A stretch of 64,000 bases of DNA, taken from positions 48,983-112,982 of the forward strand of contig NZ_BMNG01000022.1 of assembly GCF_014646335.1 (NCBI RefSeq), given 5' to 3'. The notes beneath the pieces are model-generated. The model was not told the origin of the DNA. It did no database searches and worked only from the letters and a program-made list of their open reading frames with translations. This document shows positions 17,234 to 26,265 of this stretch, piece by piece. Made by a program: the position numbers and the translations under genes. This DNA is from Streptomyces lasiicapitis. Lineage in GTDB: Bacteria; Actinomycetota; Actinomycetes; Streptomycetales; Streptomycetaceae. Numbering within the stretch: position 1 is the stretch's first letter; the number at the start of each line of letters is the position of its first letter.

Positions 17234-18193
17234 ATGCGCACACCCCTGCCCGCACGCCGCCACACCACGGTCTTCGCAGTCCTCACCGCCGCCGCGCTCA
17301 CGCTCACCGCGTGCGGCTCCGGCGACTCCACGACCGCCGCGGGCCGCGCCGCGCCCGCGGGCAAGAGCGGCGGGCTCCCGACCACGGACGTGGTGTCGTC
17401 GGTGAAGAAGAACGACAAGGCGGCCCGGCTGCTCCCGGCGGACGTCCGCGACCGCGGCACCCTCAGGATCGCCACGAGTGTCGGCGGCACTCCGCCGGGC
17501 TCGGCCTATCTGCCGGACGGCAGGACCGTCGTGGGTCAGGACATCGACTTCGCGAACGCCGTCGCCAAGGTCCTCGGCCTGCGCCTGAAGCGCGAGACCG
17601 CGAGCTTCGAGGCGATCCTGCCGTCCCTGGACAGCGGCAAGTACGACCTGGGCACCGGCAACTTCGGCGTCACGGACGAACGCCGCAGGACCATCGACTT
17701 CGTCACCTACATCAACGACGGCCAGGGCTTCGCCGTGCGCGCCGACAGCAAGTTGAAGAAGGTCACGGACTTCGCCCAGTTGTGCGGCCTGAACGTGGCG
17801 ACCGGCGCGGGCACCACCTTCGAGGTCACCCTGGAGGACAACAAGCACGTCTGCGCCGACGCGGGCAAGAAGCCGTACAGCGTGAAGACCTACACCGAGC
17901 CCGGCGCGATCTGGCCCTCGCTCCAGCAGGGCCGCAGCGATGTCGTGATGTCGACGATCAACGGCCTGCGGTACGCGGTGGAGCAGCAGGAGGGCCTGAG
18001 GTTCCTGGGCGAGTTCCACCGCCTGGACGTGGGCTTCGCCTTCAAGAAGGGCACGAAGCTGGCGCCCGCGTTCCAGGCGGCGGTGAACCGGCTCATCGAG
18101 GACGGGACGTACGACCGCATCCTGAAGAAGTGGGGCACGCGGGCGTCGGCGATCGACGGGTCCCGGATCTCACCCCCGGAGATCAAGGACTGA
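17234..18193 (+). CDS. Amino-acid-type ABC transporter substrate-binding lipoprotein
   Basis: This is a 319-residue lipoprotein. The signal peptide ends LTLTACGSG, with lipidated Cys at about residue 27. Residues about 75-300 form a family-3 solute-binding fold (RGTLRIATSVGGTPPGSAYLPDGRTVVGQDIDFANAVAKVLGL; ILPSLDSGKYDLGTGNFGVTDERR; PSLQQGRSDVVMSTINGLRY). Partners are the divergently encoded permease and an ATPase from elsewhere. Two mature Cys (AQLCGL and HVCADA) could form a disulfide. The Cys leader peptide upstream points to a sulfur-containing ligand such as cystine or a sulfonated or S-substituted compound. ATG follows GGAG at somewhat long spacing (about 11-12 nt). Confidence 0.9.
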   Translation: MRTPLPARRHTTVFAVLTAAALTLTACGSGDSTTAAGRAAPAGKSGGLPTTDVVSSVKKNDKAARLLPADVRDRGTLRIATSVGGTPPGSAYLPDGRTVVGQDIDFANAVAKVLGLRLKRETASFEAILPSLDSGKYDLGTGNFGVTDERRRTIDFVTYINDGQGFAVRADSKLKKVTDFAQLCGLNVATGAGTTFEVTLEDNKHVCADAGKKPYSVKTYTEPGAIWPSLQQGRSDVVMSTINGLRYAVEQQEGLRFLGEFHRLDVGFAFKKGTKLAPAFQAAVNRLIEDGTYDRILKKWGTRASAIDGSRISPPEIKD

Positions 18194-18228
18194 CGGCACG
18201 TCACCGGCGGGCGGCCTCCGTCACAGCC

Positions 18229-19455
18229 TCAGTCGCAGCACGAGCAGCAGTCACAGCAGTCGCAGTCACAGTCCCGGCAGGCGCCCTCGCGCTTCTTCCG
18301 GGACCACGGGCCCTCGTACTCCTTCGCGCAGCACAACTGGCAGGTGCAGCACAGCCCGATCGCGACGGCGCACCCGGCCCAGAACCCGCGCCGCGGCTTC
18401 GGCGGCTCGCCCCCGGACCAGCTGCCGCTCCCGCCGTAGTCGCCGCCGCCGTAGTCCCCGCCGCCGTACGAATCGCCCCGGTGGTTCCCGGCCCCGTACG
18501 ACGACCCGTCCCCGTAGGACCCCGAGCCGCCGGACCCGTACGACCCCGATCCGTACGACCCGTCGCGGGCCGTCACCTCGTGCGGCGCGTGCCCGCACGC
18601 GGTGGTCCCGAACGCCCGGTCCACCGAGCGCTCCAGCTCGTGCACGAGCAGGAAGTGGGCGAGCTTGGCGTCGGTGAATCGCACCTCGGCGAGGGCGAGC
18701 CGGATGCCGTGCAGCGCGTCGTCGGCGAGCCGCCGCGCCTCGGCGCGGGACGTGCCGAGCGCCGTGATCGGGTTCCAGGCACCGGCCTCGGCGTCCGCGA
18801 CCCGGTCCTCCACGGCGTCGAGGAGATGCGCGAGCCTGCCGAAGAGCCGTCCGGCCTCGGCCAGCGGCTCCGCGTTGCCGGGCCGCCCGGCGAGGACGGC
18901 GGTGTGCGCGAAGGCGGCGGCGGTCGCGGTCTCGGTCGGCTCGGTGACGGTGAGCAGGGAGGTGCCGGGGCCCGCCAAGGCCTCGATGCCTTCCTGCCGT
19001 TCGACGGCGTCCACCAGGACCGCCGTGTCGAAGCCCACGCCCGCGCCGGTGCTCGCGCCCGCCCTGCCCCACTTCCCGGCGACGCGGCGCGCGGCGGCGG
19101 CCACCGGCCTGCGCGCCAACAGGCCGTCGCCGTCGACGACGTGGTCGCGCACCTTCGCGGAGGCGAGCACGAGCGAGACGGCCGCGGCCAGCCGCGCGCC
19201 CTCACCCTGGGCGACGGAGGCGGTGCGCATGCCGCGCAGCGGACAGGGGCCCGCGGTGCGCCGCCGGCCGGTGGCGCGCTCGGCCTGAGCCTCCGTCAGA
19301 ACCGAGATGATGAGCCCGTCGTAGTTGGTCACGACGCGTGCGAACTGCCCGTGGTCACCGCGCAGCGCGAGACAGAGCCCGCACAGATGCGCCATCCACT
19401 GGGTCTTGAGACCTTCGCCGAGGCGATGGGTGCAGGGCCTGACGATTCCGAACAA
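18229..19455 (-). CDS. DUF5685 family protein with Cys-rich tail
   Basis: The protein has 408 residues from a TTG preceded by GGGGGAG. The N-terminal 300 residues (MFGIVRPCTHRLGEGLKTQWMAHLCGLCLALRGDHG...) match the actinobacterial DUF5685 family. It has conserved Cys in PCTH and CGLC, then GPCP, suggesting a metal site. Residues about 300-360 are a Gly/Tyr/Ser low-complexity linker of SYG-type repeats. The last 50 residues have a hydrophobic stretch (FWAGCAVAIGLCCTCQLCC) and the tail CRDCDCDCCDCCSCCD. Such a Cys tail could bind metals or be lipid-modified or membrane-anchored. Function is unknown. It is divergent from the SepF paralogue. Confidence 0.85.
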   Translation of the reverse strand: MFGIVRPCTHRLGEGLKTQWMAHLCGLCLALRGDHGQFARVVTNYDGLIISVLTEAQAERATGRRRTAGPCPLRGMRTASVAQGEGARLAAAVSLVLASAKVRDHVVDGDGLLARRPVAAAARRVAGKWGRAGASTGAGVGFDTAVLVDAVERQEGIEALAGPGTSLLTVTEPTETATAAAFAHTAVLAGRPGNAEPLAEAGRLFGRLAHLLDAVEDRVADAEAGAWNPITALGTSRAEARRLADDALHGIRLALAEVRFTDAKLAHFLLVHELERSVDRAFGTTACGHAPHEVTARDGSYGSGSYGSGGSGSYGDGSSYGAGNHRGDSYGGGDYGGGDYGGSGSWSGGEPPKPRRGFWAGCAVAIGLCCTCQLCCAKEYEGPWSRKKREGACRDCDCDCCDCCSCCD

Positions 19456-19765
19456 GACGACTCCCCCGTGAGCCCATGAGTCCGATGGATCGATCCGCTG
19501 GTGCGAACCCCGGCATCGTATCGATCCGTCAGTTCACCCGTACGCACCGCCCGTCACCCATACGCCGCGAAGAATCATATTTCACTCTCTGTCAGCAGCC
19601 GTACACGGCAAGACCCTTGAAGAATCGCGCGCGTCGCCGTATTGACTGTGTGCCAGTACCGTCACGAAAACCCCGCGCGGCGACTATCCCCTTGGCGCAC
19701 CATCAGCATCATGGACGACCATAGGGATGCGGAACGCAAGCAGACCGCTGCGAGAGGAGGCGTCC
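19456..19765. other. Divergent intergenic region
   Basis: This stretch of 310 bp lies between the DUF5685 gene and the SepF-like gene. It is AT-richer than its surroundings and must hold both promoters. TTGACT (19642-19647) is a possible plus-strand -35, but no matching -10 is evident at 16-18 bp. No coding or RNA gene seen. Confidence 0.4.
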
Positions 19766-20209
19766 ATGGGATCGGTGCGCAAGGCGAGTGCCTGGCTTGG
19801 CCTCGTCGACGACAACAACGACGAGCGTTACTACGACGGATACGAAGACGACGCGGCCGACGGCCCCGAGGCGGCCGAGGCCTGGGTCACGGACCCGCGC
19901 GTGAAGGTCGCGGCGGACGTGGCGCAGGACAAGGGCCGCATCGGCACCATCACGCCGGACAGCTTCCGTGACGCCCGCGCCATCGGTGAGCTGTTCCGGG
20001 ACGGCGTGCCGGTCATCATGAACCTCACGTCGATGGAGCCCGGCGACGCCAAGCGCGTCGTCGACTTCGCGGCCGGGCTCATCTTCGGCCTGCGCGGCTC
20101 CATCGACCGGGTGGCCCACCGCGTGTTCCTGCTCACCCCCGCCAACACGGAGATCGTCAACGGGGAAGCGACGCCGCACCGCGCGGACGGCTTCTTCAAC
20201 CAGAGCTGA
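19766..20209 (+). CDS. SepF-like cell division protein (paralogue)
   Basis: The 147-residue protein begins at an ATG 5 nt after GAGGAGG. The N-terminus (MGSVRKASAWLGLVDD) is the amphipathic membrane-binding helix of SepF. An acidic linker (NNDERYYDGYEDDAADG) and the SepF core follow (TITPDSFRDARAIGELFRDGVPVIMNLTSMEPGDAKRVVDFAAGLIFGLRGSIDRVAHRVFLLTP). SepF anchors FtsZ filaments to the membrane. The true septal SepF of Streptomyces lies in the dcw cluster next to ftsZ, which is absent here, so this is one of the accessory SepF-like proteins. It is shorter than canonical SepF (about 200 residues). Confidence 0.9.
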   Translation: MGSVRKASAWLGLVDDNNDERYYDGYEDDAADGPEAAEAWVTDPRVKVAADVAQDKGRIGTITPDSFRDARAIGELFRDGVPVIMNLTSMEPGDAKRVVDFAAGLIFGLRGSIDRVAHRVFLLTPANTEIVNGEATPHRADGFFNQS

Positions 20210-20274
20210 GGCAGGGCCGCTCGCCGAGCCCGCGCCGCCGCGCAGCGCCCCGCGCGCTCAGCGGAATCGCGCGT

Positions 20275-21471
20275 TCAGCGAAAGGCGCTGAGTCCGGTGA
20301 GCGCCTTGCCGAGGACGAGCTGATGCATCTCGACGGTGCCCTCGTAGGTGAGCACCGATTCGAGGTTCGTCGCATGCCGCATCACGGGGTACTCGAGCGA
20401 GATCCCGTTCGCGCCCAGGATGGTCCGGGACGTGCGGCAGATCTCGATCGCTTCTCGTACGTTGTTGAGCTTGCCGAAGCTGACCTGCTCGGGACGCAGG
20501 CGGCCGGCGTCCATGCGCCGCCCCAAGTGGTGCGCGAGCAGGACGCCCTTGTGGAGTTCGACCGCCATGTCGGCCAGCTTGGCCTGGGTGAGCTGGAAGC
20601 CGCCGATGGGCCGGCCGAACTGCTCGCGGGTCTTGGCGTACTCCACCGCCGCGTCGAAGCTGGCGCGGGCGGCGCCCATCGCGCCCCAGACGATGCCGTA
20701 GCGCGCGTGCGACAGACAGCTCAACGGGCCCTTCAGCCCCGTGACCTCGGGCAGGACCGCGTCGGCGGGCAGCCGCACCTCGTCCAGGACCAGCTCGCTG
20801 GTGACGCTGGCGCGCAGGGACCACTTGTGCTTGATCTCCGGCGCGGAGAAGCCGGGGCTGTCCGTGGGCACGACGAACCCCCGGATCCCGTCGTCGGTCT
20901 GCGCCCAGACCACAGCGACCCCCGCGACCGAACCATTCGTGATCCACATCTTCCGCCCGGTCAGGACCCAGTCGGTCCCGTCCCTCTTCGCGTGCGTCCG
21001 CATCGACGCCGGGTCGGAGCCGTGGTCGGGCTCGGTAAGCCCGAAGCAGCCGATGATCTCGCCCGCCGCCATGCCCGGCAGCCACCGCTGCTTCTGCTCC
21101 TCCGAGCCGAACTTCCAGATCGCGTACATCGCGAGCGAGCCCTGCACGGACACCAGCGACCTGATCCCCGAGTCCGCCGCCTCCAGCTCCAGGCAGGCGA
21201 GCCCGTACTGGACGGCGCTCGCGCCCGCGCAGCCGTAGCCGGTCAGCGACATGCCGAGGGCGCCGATCGCCCCCAACTCCCGCGCCAGCTCGCGCACGCC
21301 CGGCAGTTCGCCGCTCTCGTACCACTCCGCGATGTGCGGCATGACGCGGTCCGCCGCCCAGGCGCGGACGGTGTCGCGCACGGCCAGGTCCTCCGGCTCG
21401 AGGAGGTCGTCGAGGCCCAGCGGATCGGCGGGGTCGAAGGGGGGCAGGCTGCGGCTGCTTGCGGACGACAT
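20275..21471 (-). CDS. Acyl-CoA dehydrogenase, glutaryl-CoA dehydrogenase-like
   Basis: This 398-residue flavoenzyme starts at ATG with GGAGG 7 nt upstream. It has the three-domain acyl-CoA dehydrogenase layout, with FAD-binding CFGLTEPDHGSDPASM and KMWITNGSVA, and the C-terminal helix domain with KTREQFGRPIGGFQLTQAKLADM. The catalytic base is Glu377 in TYEGTVEMH, the position used by the glutaryl-CoA and isovaleryl groups. SHARYGIVWGAMGAA matches glutaryl-CoA dehydrogenases (FAD-dependent oxidative decarboxylation of glutaryl-CoA to crotonyl-CoA in Lys/Trp degradation). Substrate assignment is by pattern only. Confidence 0.88.
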   Translation of the reverse strand: MSSASSRSLPPFDPADPLGLDDLLEPEDLAVRDTVRAWAADRVMPHIAEWYESGELPGVRELARELGAIGALGMSLTGYGCAGASAVQYGLACLELEAADSGIRSLVSVQGSLAMYAIWKFGSEEQKQRWLPGMAAGEIIGCFGLTEPDHGSDPASMRTHAKRDGTDWVLTGRKMWITNGSVAGVAVVWAQTDDGIRGFVVPTDSPGFSAPEIKHKWSLRASVTSELVLDEVRLPADAVLPEVTGLKGPLSCLSHARYGIVWGAMGAARASFDAAVEYAKTREQFGRPIGGFQLTQAKLADMAVELHKGVLLAHHLGRRMDAGRLRPEQVSFGKLNNVREAIEICRTSRTILGANGISLEYPVMRHATNLESVLTYEGTVEMHQLVLGKALTGLSAFR

Positions 21472-21583
21472 ACGGGGGCCTCCGGCGAACTTAACTAGCG
21501 CTGATAGTCAGGTACGACTCGGCTCGACGCTACGACGCGCCCACCGGAACGTCCAGGGTGACGCCCTGCCGGGGGCTCCCACC

Positions 21584-23203
21584 TCAGCGCACCGACTCCA
21601 CAGCAACCCCCGCCCGCTCCCGCCCAGCGCCACCCGTCTCGCCCGCCGCAGGCGCAGGCCCCCCACAGTCCATCACCCGAGGCAACCGCAGCGCAGCCAA
21701 CGCCCCGAGCAGCAGCAACCCCGCACTGACCAGCAGCGTCACGTGCAACCCATGCACAAAGGAGTCCCGAGCGGCGGCCCGAAGGGCTTCGCCCTGCCCA
21801 CCCCCAAGGCGGGAGGCGACTTCATAGGCCTCGCCCAGCGAGTGACTGGCGGCGGCACTGTCGGCGGCAGGAACACCCCGCACGGAGGACAGCCCAGGCG
21901 CGTACGCGGCATTCATGACGCTGCCGAGCAGCGCGATACCGATACCGGCACCGAGCTGGTACGACGTCTCGCCGATCGCGGCGGCCCCACCGGCCTGAGT
22001 CTGCGGCGCCTCGCTGAGCATGGACTCGTACGCACCGAAGAGCGTGGTCTCGAGCCCGAAGCCGAGCAGCACGAAACCGGCGAGCATCAGCGGAGCGTTG
22101 TCCTCGCCGCCCATGGCGGTGAGCGCGGCGACGGCGAGCGCGGTGAGGGCGAACCCGGTGGCGACCATGGCGCGCGGCCCGAAGCGCTGGAGCATCCGGG
22201 ACCCGGCGAGCCCGGCGGCCATCGCGGCGATGGTGAGGGGAAGGAGTCGCAGGCCGGTCTCCAGGGGGGACAGACCGAGCACGAGCTGGAGGTACTGCGC
22301 GGCGATCAGTTCCAGGCCGACGAGGGCGAGCATCGCGAGCACGATGCACCCGACGGAGGTGCTGAAGGCGGGCCGCGTGAACATGGCGAGGTCGACCAGC
22401 GGGTACCGCCGACGCCGCTGCCGCCGCACGAAGGCGATGAGCAGCCCGGCGCCGACCGCGACGGAGACGAGTGTGGTGGCGCCGAGCGGCGACTCCCCGC
22501 TGCCGAGGCGCTTCACGCCGAGCACGAGGGCGAAAAGGCCGCCGGCGGCCATGAGCGCGCCGACCACGTCCCACGGCCCGTTGCGCTCGCCCGTCGACTC
22601 GGGCAGCAGCCAGCGCCCGACGGGCAGGCTGACCAGCATCAGCGGGATGTTGATGAGGAAGACCGAGCCCCACCAGAAGTGTTCGAGGAGGAAGCCGCCG
22701 AGGAGGGGGCCGCAGGCGGCGCCCACGGCGGCGACGGCGCTCCAGATGCCGATCGCGAGGGCGCGCTCGCGCCGGTCGGGGAAGACCTGGCGCAGGATCG
22801 AGAGCGTCGCGGGCATGATCATCGCGCCGCCGACGCCGAGCAGCGCGCGGGCCGCGATCAGCACGTGCGCGGTGTCGGCGAGCGCGGCGACGGCCGAGGC
22901 CACGCCGAACAGGCCGTATCCGAGGAGCAGGACGCGTCTGCGGCCGATCCGGTCGCCGAGGGTGCCGAACAGGATGAGCAGCGAGGCGCAGACCAGCGGG
23001 TAGATGTCGACGATCCACAGGAGCTCGATCGCGCCGGGCCTGAGGTCCTCGGTGACGGCGGGCACGGCCACGTGCAGGACGGTGGCGTCGACGGCGACGA
23101 GCAGCAGGCTGACGCAGAGGACGACGAGCACCACCCAGCGGTTCGCGCCCTCACCGGGAAGCCGACGGCCGAATGGAGCGGCGGCCGTGGTCGTCCCGGA
23201 CAT
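21584..23203 (-). CDS. MFS drug transporter, DHA2 (14-TM) family
   Basis: The protein has 539 residues. ATG at 23203 follows GGAGG (GGAGGTACGCACATG), so the upstream extension is not coding. Motif A LFGTLGDRIGRRRVLLLG lies between TM2 and TM3, and motif C is GPLLGGFLLEHFWWGSVFLINIP. There are 14 hydrophobic segments, as in the QacA/EmrB exporters. It probably exports a drug or metabolite by proton antiport. A TetR-type regulator, common beside such genes, is not adjacent. The C-terminal 30 residues are Gly/Ala-rich and cytoplasmic. Confidence 0.92.
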   Translation of the reverse strand: MSGTTTAAAPFGRRLPGEGANRWVVLVVLCVSLLLVAVDATVLHVAVPAVTEDLRPGAIELLWIVDIYPLVCASLLILFGTLGDRIGRRRVLLLGYGLFGVASAVAALADTAHVLIAARALLGVGGAMIMPATLSILRQVFPDRRERALAIGIWSAVAAVGAACGPLLGGFLLEHFWWGSVFLINIPLMLVSLPVGRWLLPESTGERNGPWDVVGALMAAGGLFALVLGVKRLGSGESPLGATTLVSVAVGAGLLIAFVRRQRRRRYPLVDLAMFTRPAFSTSVGCIVLAMLALVGLELIAAQYLQLVLGLSPLETGLRLLPLTIAAMAAGLAGSRMLQRFGPRAMVATGFALTALAVAALTAMGGEDNAPLMLAGFVLLGFGLETTLFGAYESMLSEAPQTQAGGAAAIGETSYQLGAGIGIALLGSVMNAAYAPGLSSVRGVPAADSAAASHSLGEAYEVASRLGGGQGEALRAAARDSFVHGLHVTLLVSAGLLLLGALAALRLPRVMDCGGPAPAAGETGGAGRERAGVAVESVR

Positions 23204-23453
23204 GTGCGTACCTCCCAGTGATTCCTCGCGAGTGCGGCCAGGTGGGGGGCCGGAGGGACCCAACGGGATCCGGTCGTCCGGCTGTGGCGGCTGTGAACGG
23301 CGAGTGGCCGTCAGCGTACGCGAGTCCGCGGGCGGCTCGCGTGGCGGACCTCTCATGGTTGCCGCGCACAGGTGTGGCGTGCGCCACGTTCGCTCGTGCC
23401 GGTGAAGTTCGCGTGGGCACGACCAGTCGGCTGGAGAGCCGATAATCGAGCCC

Positions 23454-24632
23454 GTGACCGATCTTGATCAGCGCCCCGCGACGGGGCACCGGACCGGCGG
23501 CGCGCTGCGCCGTGCGGCGCCCGCGCTCTTCGTGTACGCGGGAGTGCGCGCGCTGGGGCTCGCGGTGCTCGCCGTGTGGGGCGCCGCGGCGGGCAAGAGT
23601 CCGCACACCTTGCTCACCGCCCGCTGGGACTCGCTCTGGTACACCCGCGTCGCCGACTTCGGCTACGGCTGGGAGGTGAAGCTGCCCGACGGCAGTGTGC
23701 ACTCGAACCTGGCGTTCTTCCCGCTCCTGCCGTGGCTGGAGCGGGCCGTGTCGGCGGTGAGTCCGCTGTCGTACGCGGACGCGGGCCTGGTGGTGAGCTC
23801 GGTCGCGTCGCTGTGCGCGGCGGGCGGGATCTTCGCGGTCGCGGATCACTTGTACGGGAAGCAGGCCGGGGTCTGCGCGGTGGCGCTGTGGGCCGTGCTG
23901 CCGGTCGGCATCGTGCAGTCGATGGCGTACAGCGAGTCGCTGTTCACCGCGCTCGCGGCCTGGTCGCTGTACGCGGTCATGACCGGGCGCTGGGTGACGG
24001 CGGGGCTGCTGGCCTCGCTGGCCGGTCTGACCCGGCCGGTGGGCGCGGCGGTCGTCGCCGCGGTATGGGTGACGGCGGCGCTCGCGGCGTACCGCGGGAA
24101 GCGGGCGGGTGAGCGGCCGGTGGTGGTGCGGCGCGACTGGCGCGTGCTGCTGGGCGTGGTGCTCGCGCCGCTCGGCGCTGCGGGCTATGTGCTGTGGGTC
24201 GGGCACCGGACGGGCGACGGCCTGTTCGGCTATCTCGACGTCCAGAAGCAGTGGGGCAACGGCTTCGACGGCGGCTACGCCTTCGCGACGTTCGTCGGCG
24301 AGAAGTTCACGTCCGTGCCGGGGGCGCTCGCGGGGCTCGGCCTGATCCTCGGCGTGGCGGGGGTGATCTGGCTGTACGTCGTGGGGGTGCGGCAGGGGCA
24401 GCCGCCCGCGCTGCTCGTCTACTGCGGGATCGTCGTCGCGCTCGCGCTGTGCGCGTCCGGCTACTTCGGCTCCAAGCCGCGCCTGCTGATGCCCGCCTTC
24501 CCCCTCCTGCTGCCCCTCGCGGTGGCGCTGGCGCGGCTGCGTACGAGCAGGTCGGCGCTGATCCTGGGCGGTGTGGCGGTGGCCGGCGCGGTGTACGGGG
24601 CGTTCTGGCTGCACGGCTCCGGGCCCCCCTGA
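23454..24632 (+). CDS. Membrane mannosyltransferase-like protein (PIG-V/GT-C type)
   Basis: This 392-residue polytopic membrane protein has about 10 TM segments. Residues about 55-65 (TARWDSLWYTRVADFGYG), in the first extracytoplasmic loop, carry the Asp-containing WDS-WY motif of PIG-V/GT-C mannosyltransferases, which use polyprenyl-phosphate-mannose donors on the outer face. HSNLAFFPLLPWLERAV and the short RxxRPVG-like loop (LTRPVGAA) also fit the family. It may glycosylate secreted proteins or lipids. GTG start; the Shine-Dalgarno (GGAGAG) is rather distant, so the start is not certain. It is divergent from the MFS gene. Confidence 0.8.
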   Translation: MTDLDQRPATGHRTGGALRRAAPALFVYAGVRALGLAVLAVWGAAAGKSPHTLLTARWDSLWYTRVADFGYGWEVKLPDGSVHSNLAFFPLLPWLERAVSAVSPLSYADAGLVVSSVASLCAAGGIFAVADHLYGKQAGVCAVALWAVLPVGIVQSMAYSESLFTALAAWSLYAVMTGRWVTAGLLASLAGLTRPVGAAVVAAVWVTAALAAYRGKRAGERPVVVRRDWRVLLGVVLAPLGAAGYVLWVGHRTGDGLFGYLDVQKQWGNGFDGGYAFATFVGEKFTSVPGALAGLGLILGVAGVIWLYVVGVRQGQPPALLVYCGIVVALALCASGYFGSKPRLLMPAFPLLLPLAVALARLRTSRSALILGGVAVAGAVYGAFWLHGSGPP

Positions 24633-24908
24633 TCCGGCCAAGGTCATCCCTGCAAGATCATTTCAAGGGGGCGCACGGTGAGCGGGCGGTGAGCACCGGG
24701 AGAATTCCGCGCCAGGCCCCGGTGAACGAATTCATAAGCCGCCTAAAACCCCGCGCGTAATGATCAACGCATTGGGTAAAGCGGACATCATTGAATAGGG
24801 ATTCCGGCCGGAATAAACCGGGGCCTGAGATCAATGCCACATCACATCGTCATCACAAAGCCTTCGATTCGACCTGGTCGGGCACTCACTCGCTGTAACG
24901 TCGATTGG

Positions 24909-25922
24909 GTGCGTACCGAACGAAACCTGACCCGTCTGGACCGGCTCTTCGCCCGGCTAGACCGTGAGCCGGAACGGCCGGCCCACCTCGACGTGCCGAG
25001 GATGAGCCAGCACCGGGTCGTGCTCTTCGGCGCGACGCTGGCCTTCTATCTGGCCATCGTCGTCGCGGTCCTGGCCACGTCGTGGCTCGTCCGGTTCGAC
25101 TGGCAGGTCATGTTCTTCCGGCCCTACCAGCAGTGGCCCGAGATCCACGGCTTCCTCGACTACTGGGTGGTGCTCGGCCAGCGCGGCCCGACCGCCGTGA
25201 TGGTCGCGGCCTGGCTGGGCTGGCGCTCCTGGCGGCAGCACACGCTGCGGCCGCTGCTCATGTTCGGCGCGGCCCTGCTGCTGCTCAACGCCACGGTCGG
25301 CGCCGCCAAGATCGGCATGGGCCGCCTCGGCCCGCACTACGCCACCGTGATCGGCTCCAACGAGATGTGGCAGGGCGGCGATATATTTCCTTCGGGCCAC
25401 ACCGCCAACGCCGTCGTGACCTGGGGAATCCTCGCCTATCTGGCCTCGACCCCGCGCACCCGCCGCTATCTGTCGGCGCTCTCCGCCGTGGTCTCGCTGA
25501 GCGTGGGCCTCACCACCGTGTATCTCGGTACGCACTGGCTGAGCGATGTCGTCCTCGGCTGGGCCGCGGGCCTGCTCATCCTGCTCGCGCTGCCGTGGGT
25601 CGAGCCGCTGCTCACCCGCGTCGAGGCCTGGATCCTCGGCATCCGGAACGCCTGGGGCGCCCGCCGCACCGGCGCGCCGGCCCCGGTGCCCGCCCCGGCC
25701 CTGGTCCCGCAGCGCGGCCCCGGCGGTCCCGGCGCCCCCGGCGAGGAGCAGCCCGTGCGCGAGCCGGTCGCCACCGCCCGCACCCGCGCCCCCGCCTACC
25801 TCGCCCCGGGCCCGCACACGGCCCGCTGCGAGCGCACGCCGGTCACCCCGCAGGGCCCCCGCCGCCCGCCGCACCCGGAGCGGGTGCGCGGCACCTCGGC
25901 CCGCCCGCTCGCCGGCGGCTGA
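24909..25922 (+). CDS. PAP2-family membrane phosphatase
   Basis: The protein has 337 residues from GTG 24909 (MRTERNLTRL...). An in-frame ATG at 24834 would add 25 poorly conserved-looking residues. Six TM helices carry the acid phosphatase motifs KIGMGRLGP (variant of KX6RP), PSGH (in GGDIFPSGHTANAVVTW), and SVGLTTVYLGTHWLSDV (SRX5HX3D-like, with Val-Gly replacing Arg in the first position). It likely dephosphorylates a lipid phosphate such as undecaprenyl-PP or phosphatidate. The C-terminal 90 residues form a Pro/Ala/Arg-rich cytoplasmic tail that is not part of the domain. No clear Shine-Dalgarno for either start; TGTAAC lies just upstream of 24909, so a leaderless mRNA is possible. Confidence 0.85.
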   Translation: MRTERNLTRLDRLFARLDREPERPAHLDVPRMSQHRVVLFGATLAFYLAIVVAVLATSWLVRFDWQVMFFRPYQQWPEIHGFLDYWVVLGQRGPTAVMVAAWLGWRSWRQHTLRPLLMFGAALLLLNATVGAAKIGMGRLGPHYATVIGSNEMWQGGDIFPSGHTANAVVTWGILAYLASTPRTRRYLSALSAVVSLSVGLTTVYLGTHWLSDVVLGWAAGLLILLALPWVEPLLTRVEAWILGIRNAWGARRTGAPAPVPAPALVPQRGPGGPGAPGEEQPVREPVATARTRAPAYLAPGPHTARCERTPVTPQGPRRPPHPERVRGTSARPLAGG

Positions 25923-25972
25923 GCCGCCCCACAGACCGCGGGAACGGTACGCACAGACTGACTCCCGCACGA

Positions 25973-26011
25973 CGAAGGCCCCGGACACCGCTGAGGTGTC
26001 CGGGGCCTTCG
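25973..26011. terminator. Long hairpin terminator between convergent genes
   Basis: Perfect 17-bp arms CGAAGGCCCCGGACACC and GGTGTCCGGGGCCTTCG flank a 5-nt loop, between the PAP2 gene (plus) and the I78 inhibitor gene (minus). It can act in both directions. Confidence 0.85.
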
Positions 26012-26049
26012 TGCGTGGCTCGCGCGGCCGGGAGTGCGGCCGCCGGTGC

Positions 26050-26265
26050 TCAGCCCTTCCAGCAGCGCTTCACCGCGCCGTCCGCGACCTCGAAGTTCAG
26101 CCGCCCCGCGAGGTACTCCATCGTGATGAACGCGCCCGGCGGCAGCGACCTGACGGTGGACCAGCCGCGTTCGCGGGCCCGGCGCTCGGCGTCCTCGGCG
26201 GCGAGGCCGACGTAGGAGTCCGGGCTGTCCTGGGGCTCGGCGGCGGGTGTCGGTATGGGTGCCAT
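26050..26265 (-). CDS. I78-family peptidase inhibitor
   Basis: This is a small protein of 71 residues. The core DSYVGLAAEDAERRARERGWSTVRSLPPGAFITMEYLAGRLNFEVADGAVKRCWKG has the features of the inhibitor I78 family: a Y-x-G-L start, ITxEYxxxRLN near the reactive loop, and a terminal RCWxG. I78 proteins are small serine-protease inhibitors. No signal peptide is visible, so it may protect cytoplasmic proteins, unlike the secreted SSI at 1739. Confidence 0.8.
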   Translation of the reverse strand: MAPIPTPAAEPQDSPDSYVGLAAEDAERRARERGWSTVRSLPPGAFITMEYLAGRLNFEVADGAVKRCWKG

